From Takakia lepidozioides (taxonomy: Eukaryota; Streptophyta; Takakiopsida; Takakiales; Takakiaceae): a stretch of 64,000 nt of DNA. The stretch covers positions 60,617,053-60,681,052 of the forward strand of contig CM060732.1 of the NCBI GenBank assembly GCA_030704615.1, in the 5' to 3' direction. The notes under the pieces were generated by a model. The model worked only from the letters and a program-made list of their open reading frames with translations. It searched no databases and was not told the DNA's origin. The position numbers and the translations under genes were made by a program. Within the stretch, counting starts at the first letter, position 1; each line of letters opens with the position of its first letter. Shown piece by piece: positions 23,393 through 33,969 of the stretch.

Positions 23393-25112
23393 TGATGGAG
23401 AAAAAGAAGGGAGTGAGGAAGAAAGGAAAAAAGAAGATGCAGACATGCAAAGTAATGAAGAGACTTTGGCTGCAGTAATATGTCAGACCAAAGCAGAAAT
23501 TACCATTGGACAGCTATTAGATGTGGCACCTTATTGTAGGCACAGGCTGTATCAAGCAATCAATCGAATTGCCCAAGAGACAGGAAACACAGACCTGAAC
23601 AGCAAGGTGACCAGTTATAATGTGAAGCCAGAAGGGCGAGAACCAGTCATGGACTTTGATGATTCTATGCCAGTAATCCAATTGAGAATTGGAAGCACAG
23701 AACTAACTGATGTACTGATAGATGGTGGTTCTGGAGTAAATATCATGACAGACCAATTAAGAAAAAAGCTTGGTCTAAGTAACATGAAACCAGCCCCATT
23801 TACAGTAACAATGGCAGATCAAAGAAGTGTGCAGCCATTGGGATTAATAAGAGGAGTTAAGATACAGATACAGAAAATGATCTTTATGATCACAGTAACT
23901 GTATTAAAAATGGATGAAGTCATGGAGGCTTACTCCTTATTATTGGGACGTCCGTGGCTGAAACAGGCCAGGGTATTCCATGACTGGAATTCTCAGTTAC
24001 TAACCGTGCATAATGGGATACACGAGATACAAATTACCACAAAGAAATCTAGTAGATTACCTGCTACAAGAAGACCTCGAGGAGTCAGAGAGTATGACTG
24101 GAGAGGAGGACTGGATGAGGAGCAGGAAGCTACCCTATTTGCTGCACACCCAGAGTGGGAGCAGGTTGCAGAGATGCGGCTGGAAAGCCTAAGTTGTTTG
24201 AGAGGTATCTGCTGTGGTGTAGTGACAGCAACACCAACTGAAGAGGAAACTAGCATTTACCCATCACATTTCTATGAAGAGAGAGAAGGAGAAATAGAAA
24301 TCCTAGAAGAACCAGCCACTGTGAGCTTACAGGATGAAGTGGTGACTGGTTGGACAATCACAGCTGATGAGCAGGTGAGAGAAGTAAATGTGGGAACTCA
24401 GGAGGAACCGAGGATGGTGAAAGTAGGAGCTGATTTGGAGCCGGAATTCTTCGAAGAAGCTAAAAGCTTGTTCATCAAATACAGAGATGTATTTGCTTGG
24501 AGCTATGAGGATCTAAAAGGGATACCACCTGAAGTTTGTCAGCATAAGATTGAACTGGAACCAGGGTCAGTACCAATCAAGCAGGCGAGGTATAGAATGA
24601 ATCCCAACTACGCACAGAAGGTTGGAGAAGAGATAAAGAAGTTGGCTGAGGCTAAGTTTATATACCCAATAGAGTATACAACTTGGTTGTCACCCATTGT
24701 TATAGTTCCCAAGAAGAATGGCAAACTAAGAGTATGTGTGAACTATAAGAAGCTGAATGCTTGTACGAAGAAAGATCCTTTCCCTTTGCCATTCACAGAA
24801 GCAGTATTAGACACTGTGGCAGGCCATGAGATGTACTCATTCATGGATGGCTTCAGTGGTTATAATCAAGTGCAAGTGGCAGAAGAAGACCAAGGGAAAA
24901 CAGCTTTCATCACAGATTGGGGGGCTTATGCATACAAAGTCATGCCCTTTGGACTTTGTAATGCACCAGCGACCTTTCAGAGAGTGATAAGTGAATCTTT
25001 TCATGAGTATCTGGATGATTTCATGCAGTATTCTTGGATGATTTCAGTGTGTACAGCTCTAAGAGTGAACACTTGCATAAATTGGAGTTATGTTTGGCCA
25101 GATGCAGGATGA
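23361..25112 (+). pseudogene. Ty3/gypsy Gag-Pol part 1: protease and reverse transcriptase N-half
   Basis: Coding similarity starts about 23,393 in a linker (ITIGQLLDVAPYCRHRL) that precedes protease in gypsy elements; the codons before it are array-derived. Counting from 23,361, the aspartic protease motif LIDGGSGVNIM is near residue 119, with LLLGRPWL near 193. Reverse transcriptase begins near 375 (VFAWSYEDLKGIP), with VPKKNGKLRVCVNY near 449, YSFMDGFSGYNQ near 492 and MPFGLCNAPATFQ near 528. A missing base at about 25,028 shifts the frame just before the catalytic FLDD box, which is found in the next frame. No Gag or zinc knuckle is upstream, so the element is 5'-truncated at the array. 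The protease active site is D-G-G instead of D-T/S-G, which also occurs in some plant gypsy lineages. Confidence 0.9.
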
Positions 25113-27295
25113 GAGGTCTGGGCCTGAATCCAGAGAAGTGTACTTTCTGTGTGAACTCAGGGGTGCTTCTGGGACACATTGTGTGTAAGAAGGGACTCCT
25201 TGTGGATCCCAGAAAGACAGAGTCCATTAAAGCATCTCCACCACCAGTGAATGTTAAAAGTCTACGGAGATTCCTTGGGCAAACCAGTTATTACAGGAGA
25301 TTTGTCAAAAGGTATGCACAAATAGCAGCACCATTGAGCAAACTACTGAAGAAAGATGCAGTGTTTGCCTGGACAGCGGAATGTCAACAGGCATTTGAGG
25401 AACTTACACTGTCAGTAACAACTACACCTGTACTGATTAACCCTCACTGGCATGTAGTATTCCATGTTCATTGCGATGCATCAGGAGAAGCGTTGGGAGC
25501 GGTGTTAGCCCAGAATGTTACAGGGAATATAGATTCACCTGTGTATTATGCTAGCCGGTTGATGAACAGTGCTGAGAGGAACTATAGCACAACGGAAAGA
25601 GAAGCATTGGCAATGATTTATGCAGTCAAGAAATTCAGGCATTACCTATTGGGAAGAAAGTTTATGTTTTATGTGGATCACCAGGCTCTGAAATATCTGG
25701 TGAACAAACCTTTGATAAGTGGAAGGATAGCGAGGTGGTTAATAATCTTGCATGAGTTTGAGTTCGAGGTTATTTACAAGCCTGGCCGTTTGCATCTTGT
25801 GGCAGATCATTTGTCACGACTAACAACAGGAGTGGCCGCCACAGGAGTGGACGATCAGTTACCTGATGCGAGTTTATTTGTAATGGAGGTGCAAGGAAGT
25901 GCAGATGAATGGTTAGATTGGCAGTGGCCAATCAGATACTACCTTGCTCATGGTCAGTGCCCACCTAGTTATGGTAAGGAGCAGAGGAAGAGAATTGCTA
26001 TCAAAGCTTTACCTTATACTATGGTAGGAAGCAGAATGTATAAGTTAGGACCTGATGGAGTACTAAAACGATGCTTGTACCACCATGAAGTAAATAAAGT
26101 TTTGGCGGAAGTTCATAAAGGAGTGGCTGGAGGTTATTTTGGAGAAGAGACTACCAGTAGAAAGATACTACTCGCAGGATACTGGTGGCCTACTTTGTTC
26201 AAAGATGTACACGAGTATTGTCAGAAGTGTGATGAATGTCAGAGGCTAGGGCCTTTGCAGAGATCTGGAAGGATGGCCTTGCATCCTACAATGCCTACGG
26301 AACCATTTCAGAAATGGGGACTAGACTTTGTTGGACCAATTAACCCACCATCCAAGAATACACGAAACAGGTACATAATTACAGCCACTGATTATACTAC
26401 AAAGTGGGTGGAAGCTAAAGCTTTGAGGGACAACACAGCCAAGTCCACAGCAAGGTTCCTGTACGAGAACATACTTACACGATTTGGCTGTCCCTTAGAA
26501 TTTATTAGTGATCAAGGAAGTCACTTCATGAATGAGACCATTGAGTTGTTGACTAAAGAGTTTATGATTGTGCATAGAAAGAGTACAACATATTACCCAC
26601 AGGGTAATGGGCAGGCAGAGGCTACCAACAAAATACTATGTACTATCTTGACTAAGATAGTCAATGCAAACAGAACGGATTGGGATACGAAGCTGCTGAC
26701 AGCTTTGTGGTCATACATGACTTCATATAAAGTCACCACTAAGTATACACCATTCCAATTAGTTTATGGTATGGAAGCCTTACTTCCAGTGGAATTCCTG
26801 TTACCTACCATGAGAACGGAGTGGGGAAAAAGAATGGAATTGCAAGACTCCATCAAGGTCATGAAACATGAATTATACCATGTGGAAGAAGTACGTGCTG
26901 ATGCAGCTGATAATATGACCAGAATTCAGATGAAGAGAAAGGAACAGTTTGATGAAGGCAAGTTAAAGACTTTTAAGACGGGGGATTTGGTTCTATGGTT
27001 ATAAAAGAAAGGAAAGATTCAAGCTTCTAAGCTTAAATCACCATGGAAAGGACCTTATGTCATACAAAAGATGTATGATAACAACACCGCCATGTTACAA
27101 ACCATTAACAAAGAAATGCTGGGAAGAGTCAATGCAAATAAGTTGAAGGGGTACAGTGGTATCCATGACAAACCCCTGCAGCATGATTTGCATATAGAAC
27201 CGCAAGAGCAGTCACGGGCTGCACCAGTGTTACGAACGGAGTATGGAACACTTGTCGCTAGGCCCAGCATATATGACCAGGGTGGGCAAAACAAA
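25031..27295 (+). pseudogene. Ty3/gypsy Pol part 2: RT C-half, RNase H, integrase
   Basis: Counted from 25,034, the frame opens with the RT catalytic box (FLDDFSVYS), then the thumb (LNPEKCTFCV). RNase H has Asp148 (HCDASGEALG), a TTEREALA block near 187, and VDHQALK at 214. Integrase has an HHCC module (His350/351, His361, Cys396, Cys399), the core LDFVG (Asp431), SDQGS (Asp493) and QAEATN (Glu529), exactly 35 residues between the last two, then VYGMEALLPVE. A TAA at 27,002-27,004 interrupts the frame; the same frame continues with KLKSPWKGPYVI (GPY/F-type module) to about 27,295, where repeat-encoded residues begin. It would make element cDNA and integrate it, but at least two lesions disable it. 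Confidence 0.9.
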
Positions 27296-27525
27296 CGTGA
27301 CACAGCCTATCACAGCCCATCAAGGCGCAACACAGCCTATCACAGCCCATCACGACGTGACACAACCTATCACAGCCCAGCAAGGCGCAACACAGCCTAT
27401 CACAGCCCAGCACGGCGCAACACAACCTATCACAACCTACCACAGCGTGTCACAGCCTATCACAGCTTACCACAGTGCATCACAGCCTATCACAGCGTAA
27501 CACAGTATGACACAGCCTACTAAAG
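27296..27525 (+). repeat. CACAGCC array 3 (30-bp unit) fused in frame to integrase
   Basis: Units of three 10-mers, CACAGCCTAT CACAGCCCAT CAAGGCGCAA, repeat about five times and then decay. The 30-bp period keeps the integrase frame open and encodes a 10-residue repeat (TAYHSPSRRN) to a stop at about 27,523. Orientation is CACAGCC on the coding strand, opposite to array 2. Confidence 0.9.
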
Positions 27526-27992
27526 TTACACCATCCATAGAATCAGTGACAAGTGGACACATAATAACTTCAGGAAAATGGATGACGGAAGAGGAAACGG
27601 AAATTACTTTAAAAATAGACACGTGGAGGTCAGGGCGCGACACACAGCAGACAATGAAGTGCAAGGACAGGTGTCAAAAAGAAAGAAGACAGGAACGGCC
27701 GTCAAAAGGGATGAAAGCCAGGCCCATTAATGAGTACGGAAAAAGGGAAACGGAACGAACGGCAAGTACAGAAAAGCCGAATTCTTGTCACATGTGTGAT
27801 CCTAGTGGACTATCCAAGAGGGAAAGTCCACTAAAGAAGATAAAATCTAAAATCCAGTCACAGCGGATACAGCCAATAGAAAACCAGAGAAAGGATCAAG
27901 AAAATGGAGGGAAATTGAGCGCAAGAGGCGGCGTCGTTCTGAGTAACGGGCGTCTCGACAGGACAGGCCATAAATGCTATAACTTGGAAACT

Positions 27993-30532
27993 ATGGAGGA
28001 ACTAACAGACTATACGCTCGCAATATTACTTACGCAGTGGCATAGACACGAAAGGACAGAGCAGAGCTTTTCTCTTGAGCAATGCTTGCAAGCCCCGCAG
28101 GCTTACAAGAAATTACCCATAGCTTTCTGCGGCAACCATACGTTTATGCTTTGTGCACTACAGGCATTCCTGCAGTTGTTACAGCCAAAGCAGTTCTGTG
28201 AGTCTAAAATGAAGAGAGTGAGAGGAATGGAGGAAATCAGGGTGAAGAGCACCACAATTCTGCAGAAACAAACGATGGCTACCCCACAGGCGATAAAGAT
28301 ACTGGAGGAGCTGAGATTGGAAGGATTGCAAAGCCTAGATTGGACACTACACCATAGACAGTACATGTTACAATTTTTGCAGAACTTTGAGCCAAGGACA
28401 GGAACAACAACGGTGAAGGGAGTTGAATTAATGATTACTCCCCTATACCTCCAGCAATTGTTTCGATTGCCAGCAGGTCAGGTGCATGTGGAGGAACACA
28501 GGGCAAGACTGCAAATAGGGGACTTATTCCAAGAAGGGAGTTTCTTTAAAACTCAGGGTTATGCTTGTACCAAAGCTGTGTACCCAGGGTTAAAAGAGAT
28601 AGGCCAGGTACTGAACGTTCTGATTGCCCTGAAACAGAACCAACAATATTTGAGCAGATCCTTCACAGAGGAAATACTCAAAGGCCTGAAGGGACAAGAG
28701 GTACAATGGGCGGACATAATGTACAACGCACTGGTAGAGGAGATGAAAAGATTACAAGGTACTACCGCAAAGTCTCTATCATCATAGTGTCTGGCCCAAT
28801 CATTGCTCAAATAATCCTTGATTCTGGCATACTTAATGCACAAGAAAGGAAAGAAATGGGAGTGTTTGAGCCAGAAACAACTGCAATGGAAGAGCAAGGC
28901 TCTTCACACAGTGAGGGTGGACTAGCAGCACAACCCGAGACTAAGAGGCAGAGAAGGGGAAAGACTGTAGTGGCGGATCCACTGGCTTCACGGATTCCGC
29001 ATGATAATGTTTCCCAAGCTCATGGCCAGGAAGGGGCACAGCAGCACAGACAAATGCTATTACTGGAAGCAGGACCTTCAGAGAGGGAGGAGGAAGTTAC
29101 TTCTGCATCACAACCATCACAGCCACTTGAACGACTTGTCACAAGGTCACAAGTTATCCATGCAGCTCAACCCGAAATAATTGATTTGGAAAGTGAAGGG
29201 ATAGATATTCCAACTACAGAACAGATAGTGGCAGAAATAGAGAAAGGGGACCTTCTCTATGAATATTCTGGTCTGGTCAAGGAGACAGAAATCCCAGAGG
29301 TGCAACAGTTGCCCTAGGGAAATCCTGAGGTGCATATAATACACACACCTGTGTCGGAGGTACCACATGCGGAAGGTCATGACACTGTAGCACCGGTGAT
29401 AGATGAAGTAGTTCAGGAAGAAAATCCGGTGGGACAATGGCCTGAATGGTTAGTGAGACATCATACTGTTGAAGATCAGGAGGAACAGCAGCAACCTCAC
29501 CATGATGACCCTCAACAGGCAATGCTGATGAGTTCCATAGGCAGGACACTTAATTTGTTGGGGACTTATGTCAAATCCCATGTTCCAATTACCCAATTGA
29601 CAGCCTTGAAAGAGGAACTCAGGAAGGAGTTTGAGGCTCGACTTGCCACTGAGTGTGCAAACAAGGTCGATGAAGAGGTCACTCTCAAGATGAAGCAGGA
29701 CTTGGGCAATACAGAAATGGCTTTGCAATTGGCCAAGCAACAATTGATTGAGGCAGGCCTCGCGCAAGACCAGTTGCACGAAGCACATAAGCAACAGCTA
29801 TACCAAATGCAGGTGCAGCATGAAAGCAAGTTGCAAGAACTGAATGCACTACATACGGAGTTGCAGACAGTGCATAACAGGATGGCGATACAATGTGCTA
29901 CATTTACAACTATGCTTGACCAATCAACAAAAGAAATAAACAGTCAAGCGGAAAAATGTACGAAGGCAGAAGAAGAGAATGTTGAGCAAATGAAGCTCAT
30001 TGTCGATATGAAGAATACAATCTGCCGCAATGAAGATACTTTCAAGCAATACAGGCAGATGGAAGCTGATCAAGAGAAACACATCGTGGAGTTGCAACAA
30101 ACCATCATGGCCAATAGAAATGAAATCGCGGTCAGTAACAAGGCTTGGAAGGAAGCCAATAATCTACTTGCTGCTTATGCGCAATTGGTTGAACCACAGG
30201 CGAAGCGCATGGAGGCTTTACAACAGCAGTTGGAATTGTACAAGCTAAGAGAGGAGCAAACTCTCAGGGGAACCACAAGCAGCTTGGTGGATAACAGCCT
30301 TATGCAGGTCTGGTTAGCACAAGGGCCAGTAGAGGGCAAAGCCCCACGGAAGCTCACCCAAAGCGAAATGAATGAGCTCAGGCTGCAGGTGCAGAACATT
30401 GCCACAACTACTATAGACAATGTCTATAGTAGGATAGCAGAGTTACAAGAGGATGTAGACGGACTCCAGACTCAAGTGGAAGACCTCACTTCAAACATCA
30501 CCAAAGAGTCTATATCCCTCAGGAACAGCTAA
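27993..30532 (+). pseudogene. Accessory ORF X downstream of pol (domain plus long coiled coil)
   Basis: From ATG 27,993 a frame runs to 28,787; a shift near 28,755 moves coding to the frame that runs to 30,532, with one TAG at 29,315-29,317. The first part contains LDWTLHHRQYMLQFLQNFEP, RTGTTTVKGVELMITPLYLQ and QLFRLPAGQ, reminiscent of Athila-type and plant-mobile-domain proteins but not securely assigned. A charged, disordered linker with a KRQRRGK basic patch follows. From about 29,600 to 30,500 there is heptad-rich coiled coil (Glu/Gln/Lys/Leu-rich, for example ALQLAKQQLIEAGLAQDQLH). It lies between integrase and the 3' LTR, where env-like or accessory ORFs sit in large gypsy elements. 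No signal peptide or membrane segment is visible, so an envelope role is not supported. Confidence 0.6.
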
Positions 30533-31722
30533 TGGCTTCTTATTTACAAGCCAGAACTTTGGCTTTTCAGTCTTCACAGGAGGTGCAGGAGATGCCAATG
30601 ATACAAGAGCCAGTACCACCACCACCACAACAAGTCACTGTACCAGTAGCTGAACCTGTGGTTACTACAACCACACCACAGCCACCACAGCCGGAGGTAT
30701 GGGGCAATGCCGCTTTTAACCCACCTAAAACTCCAGCTGCAAGGGAGTACAACAGGGCTATGCTTATACCCTTCAACCAAATTCCCATCATGTTGGATTT
30801 GGCTTGGAAAGAATTTAGTCCTCCGCAATCATTCGCACATTACTACCAAATCATGCGTATTTGGCTGCCAGTGGCAACTAGGACTAAAGTTCTTCCAAAC
30901 AATCGACATATTGAAGATCATCACTTTGCACAATACTGGCACGAGGCAGGTACCATGTTGAGGGAATTGGTTGCTTTCCAGGTTGTACATGGACTCATTT
31001 ATACCAAGACCAAGGAGATAGCAAGTATTGTCATGGGGTGCGGGCTATACTACGCTGCTTGTTTTCTGGTACGTTACCACATTGAGCAACAAAAGATGCA
31101 AACACGTTTTCAAAGTTATTCCAGTGGAGATCATTGGGTATTACCTTCGGTGCCACCTCATATGTACCTATATGACCCAAAAGTTATGATGCAAAAGGAT
31201 TCTCAAATTCGTTCATGGTTTCAAGCTGCCTGCAACCATTTGTCAACACAGAAATTCGGACTTGATGACATTTTCTATAAGGGACATGTGGCATGGAAGT
31301 ACTTGCACGCTGCACCAGTAATTGGTACCCCACTCACCTGGACAGACAAGGAGCTCAGTGTCTACACCAATTTTGCTGTTCAGCGGTTACACCAAGTTGT
31401 AAAATGCAAACTTCCAGACATGGTAGGACAACATTGTATGCCCCAGATGATTCCACAAAAGGTTCGAAAATTAAAACATCTGAGAGGTGATGAGGATTCT
31501 GATACAACTGTTTCTTCACAGAATTCTTTTGACATGGGAGAAGACTATGCAATTCAGATGGCATAAAAGAAGCGACGGGGGTCTCCTATGCCGGAAAGGT
31601 TACCTCGATATCAGCCTCCAGAGGGCCTCACTTATCCAGGTAGTAATCAACCATCTCCGTCAACCAGAGACAGACCTCGGGCTCGTACACACAGTCCGCC
31701 ACGAAACTCTCAACGTCAATAA
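30532..31722 (+). pseudogene. Accessory ORF Y before the 3' LTR
   Basis: ATG 30,532 overlaps the TAA of ORF X by one base (TAATG). The 344-codon frame ends at TAA 31,564-31,566. The same frame then continues as KKRRGSPMPERLPRYQPPEG and an Arg/Ser/Pro-rich tail to TAA 31,720-31,722, so the first stop is probably a recent nonsense change. After a Pro/Thr/Gln-rich N-terminus (residues ~25-60) there is a folded-looking domain with WKEFSPPQSFAHYYQIMRIW, HHFAQYWHEAGTMLRELVAF and LDDIFYKGHVAWKYLHAAPV. I recognise no family. The basic Arg/Ser tail could bind nucleic acid (inference). Confidence 0.55.
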
Positions 31723-31780
31723 GGTGCTCACTCACAAAGGTTTGCTACTCGGAAACAGTAAACCGTGAGGACACGGCTTT

Positions 31781-32712
31781 TTGAGGGGGGAAGGGGTAAT
31801 GTTAGAGGACTGTAGGGGACTTAGACACTTATACGGGATCTGTAGGGTACCCTTAATTTTTGCACAGACTGAGACCAACAGGAGCCTTAGGGGTGACAGC
31901 AGCGCACTGTAGAGGGGGGTTACACAGCCCGTCACAGTCGTCACAGTAGACACAGCCAACACAGCCCGTCACAGTCGTCACAGTCGACACAGCCAACACA
32001 GCCCGTCACAGTCGTCACAGCCGACACAGCCAACACAGCCCGTCACAGTCGTCACAGCAGACACAGCCGACACAGCCACACAGCCACACAGCCAGTCACA
32101 GCCCGACACAGCCAAACACAGTCGCACAGCCAGTCACAGCCCGTCACAGTTTCGCACAGCCAGTCACAGCCCGTCACAGTTTCACACAGCCAGTCACAGC
32201 TTGACACAGCTGTCACGATCATAGGGAACGAAGAGTAGGACAGGGAACGACTGTGGGGAACAACACATGCGAAGGGAACATGTTAGTTCACAGACGACGG
32301 TTAGTGAGGAAAACGGTTAGAACCGCGGATAGGAAGATAAAGGGGGACTTCGGGGGAAGATGATGATCATTATTCAGAGGAGGACTTCTTAGTCAGGCTG
32401 GAGCGGAGATCGGAAGCAGAGATGGAGAGCACGGTGAAGGAGGAAAGAGGATTAGTAGATGCTTGTTATATGCAAAGCTGTAGTGATATTGTAGAGCAGA
32501 TTAGAGACACAATGGCTTCGGCCTGATACCTGATAAATCATAATCTGATACTTATACGATACAATCACACTGTGTAGAGAGATCTGAGTGAAGCTGTGGA
32601 TTGAATGGATGAGTGAAGGAAACCGATAGATTGATGAAGCAAACTGATACTTAATTATCAATGGTAAGATAGTTAACATGAATACCATAAGGGAAACAAA
32701 TAGGAAACAACC
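31781..32712 (+). mobile_element. Polypurine tract and 3' LTR of the large gypsy element
   Basis: GAGGGGGGAAGGGG at 31,783-31,796 is followed by TAA and then TGTTAGAGGACTGTAGGGGA at 31,800, a typical tract/LTR junction. A second copy of the first 130 bp lies at 43,164-43,293. The LTR contains array 4 (31,921-32,215) and then unique sequence. The right border is uncertain: CATGATACA at 32,712 is one candidate ending in CA. No matching 5' LTR exists upstream of the pol region, in agreement with 5' truncation. Confidence 0.75.
31921..32215. repeat. CACAGCC array 4 inside the LTR (37-bp unit)
   Basis: Units CACAGCCCGT CACAGTCGT CACAGTAGA CACAGCCAA (10+9+9+9 = 37 bp) repeat about four times, then shorter CACACAGCC and CAGTCACAGCCCGT forms. 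The subunit is clearly related to arrays 1-3 but the higher-order unit differs. Confidence 0.9.
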
Positions 32713-32845
32713 CCATGATACACTAGCTGTAGGTCATGACTGATTGTTCTGCGCGGGCTGAGTACTTAGAGATTTCCAACTCTTCAATCTTGGAGTTTCC
32801 GCCTCGAATAGCGAAGGGATGGGTGAGTAAAAGCCGCGTGACAAC

Positions 32846-33215
32846 AGGCTGTGCCATGTGGCCTTTGGGGCTGTGAGGGGCTGTGACAGGCTGTGCCATG
32901 TGGCCTTGTGATGGGCTGTGACAGGCTGTGGCCTGTGGGGCTGTGACCCTGTGACCTGTGTAGGGCTGTGACAGGCTGTGCCCTGTGGCCTTCGGGGCTG
33001 TGACGGGCTGTGACCTGTGGCCTTTGGGGCTATGACGGGCTGTGGCTTGTGGGGCTGTGATCCTGTGACCTGTGTAGGGCTGTGACAGGCTGTGACCTGT
33101 GGCCTTTGGGGCTGTGACAGGCTTTGACCTGTGGCCTTTGGGGCTGTGGCCTGTGTGGGGCTGTGACGGTTGTGACCAGTGATCTGTGTGGGCCTGTACT
33201 GGTCTGTGGTGGCCC
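32846..33215. repeat. CACAGCC array 5 upstream of Gag copy 2
   Basis: GGCTGTGACAGG, GGCTGTGCCATGTGGCCT and GGCTGTGACCTGTGGCCTTT words, in the same orientation relative to the downstream Gag as array 1 is to Gag copy 1. Units are irregular, ending in TGTGTGGGCCTGTACTGG-like decay. Confidence 0.9.
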
Positions 33216-33969
33216 GTGTTGGCCTGTGCTGACTCGTGGAGGCACTGGTGGACTGCCTAAGGACTGACATGTGGTCTTGAAGGCCGAATTTTGACGCTCG
33301 TGGAGGGTGGTTTGAGAAGTATCTTCATGATATTCCCATGGTCATGCAAGTGAGGGAAGAGAGGAGATGAAGAGTGTTGGGATGAGGACATGCTGGGGTT
33401 AGGCATTGCTTTAGCTTCTCTTCTTCGTAGTTTTCCACCCTCTCATTAGGCCAAGACCTTTCCGTAGGTGGAGGCAAGAGTCAGTCTGGGTTTGGGCTGG
33501 GGTGTCCTTGCAGGAGCAACACTATGGAGTTGTTTTTGGTATGGGGGAGTTGTCGTTCTGATTTCTTGTGTTTGGATCCCCTCCATACTTGCATGCTTGA
33601 CTGTGCGCCATGTTAGTTTTGTGTGGGCGCTTGTTTTTATAGTGATTGGTCCGGATTTGATCACCGGCCAGTCCTAGAGCATGCTGTCGATGGTGAGGCT
33701 GGGGTGATGACCAGTCATGCCATCATTGTTTCTCCTGTGGTGAGGTTGGAGGTGATGACCAGCCAACCATAGGAGTGCTTGCGGTGGATGCAGGTGCAGG
33801 TGTAGGCTATGTTAGGAACCTAATATTCCAAACCATAAGCCGCAACAGGTTCCCCGGTTACCTTGTGGAGAGGGGGTTAGGGACATGTTCATGACCGGTT
33901 GAGTGACAGTTTGTCAACACGGAGGTGCCACTAGTTGCTGGGGATAGTGCCGGTTCGAGCACTAGCGAT
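33216..33969. other. Leader or spacer between array 5 and Gag copy 2
   Basis: No gene recognised. The direct repeat GTGATGACCAGTCA/GTGATGACCAGCCA near 33,705 and 33,750 is the only structure seen. Confidence 0.4.

Noticed and set aside
27993-31722. Envelope-like gene
   Set aside because: Position fits, but no signal peptide, transmembrane helix or glycoprotein-like Cys pattern is visible.
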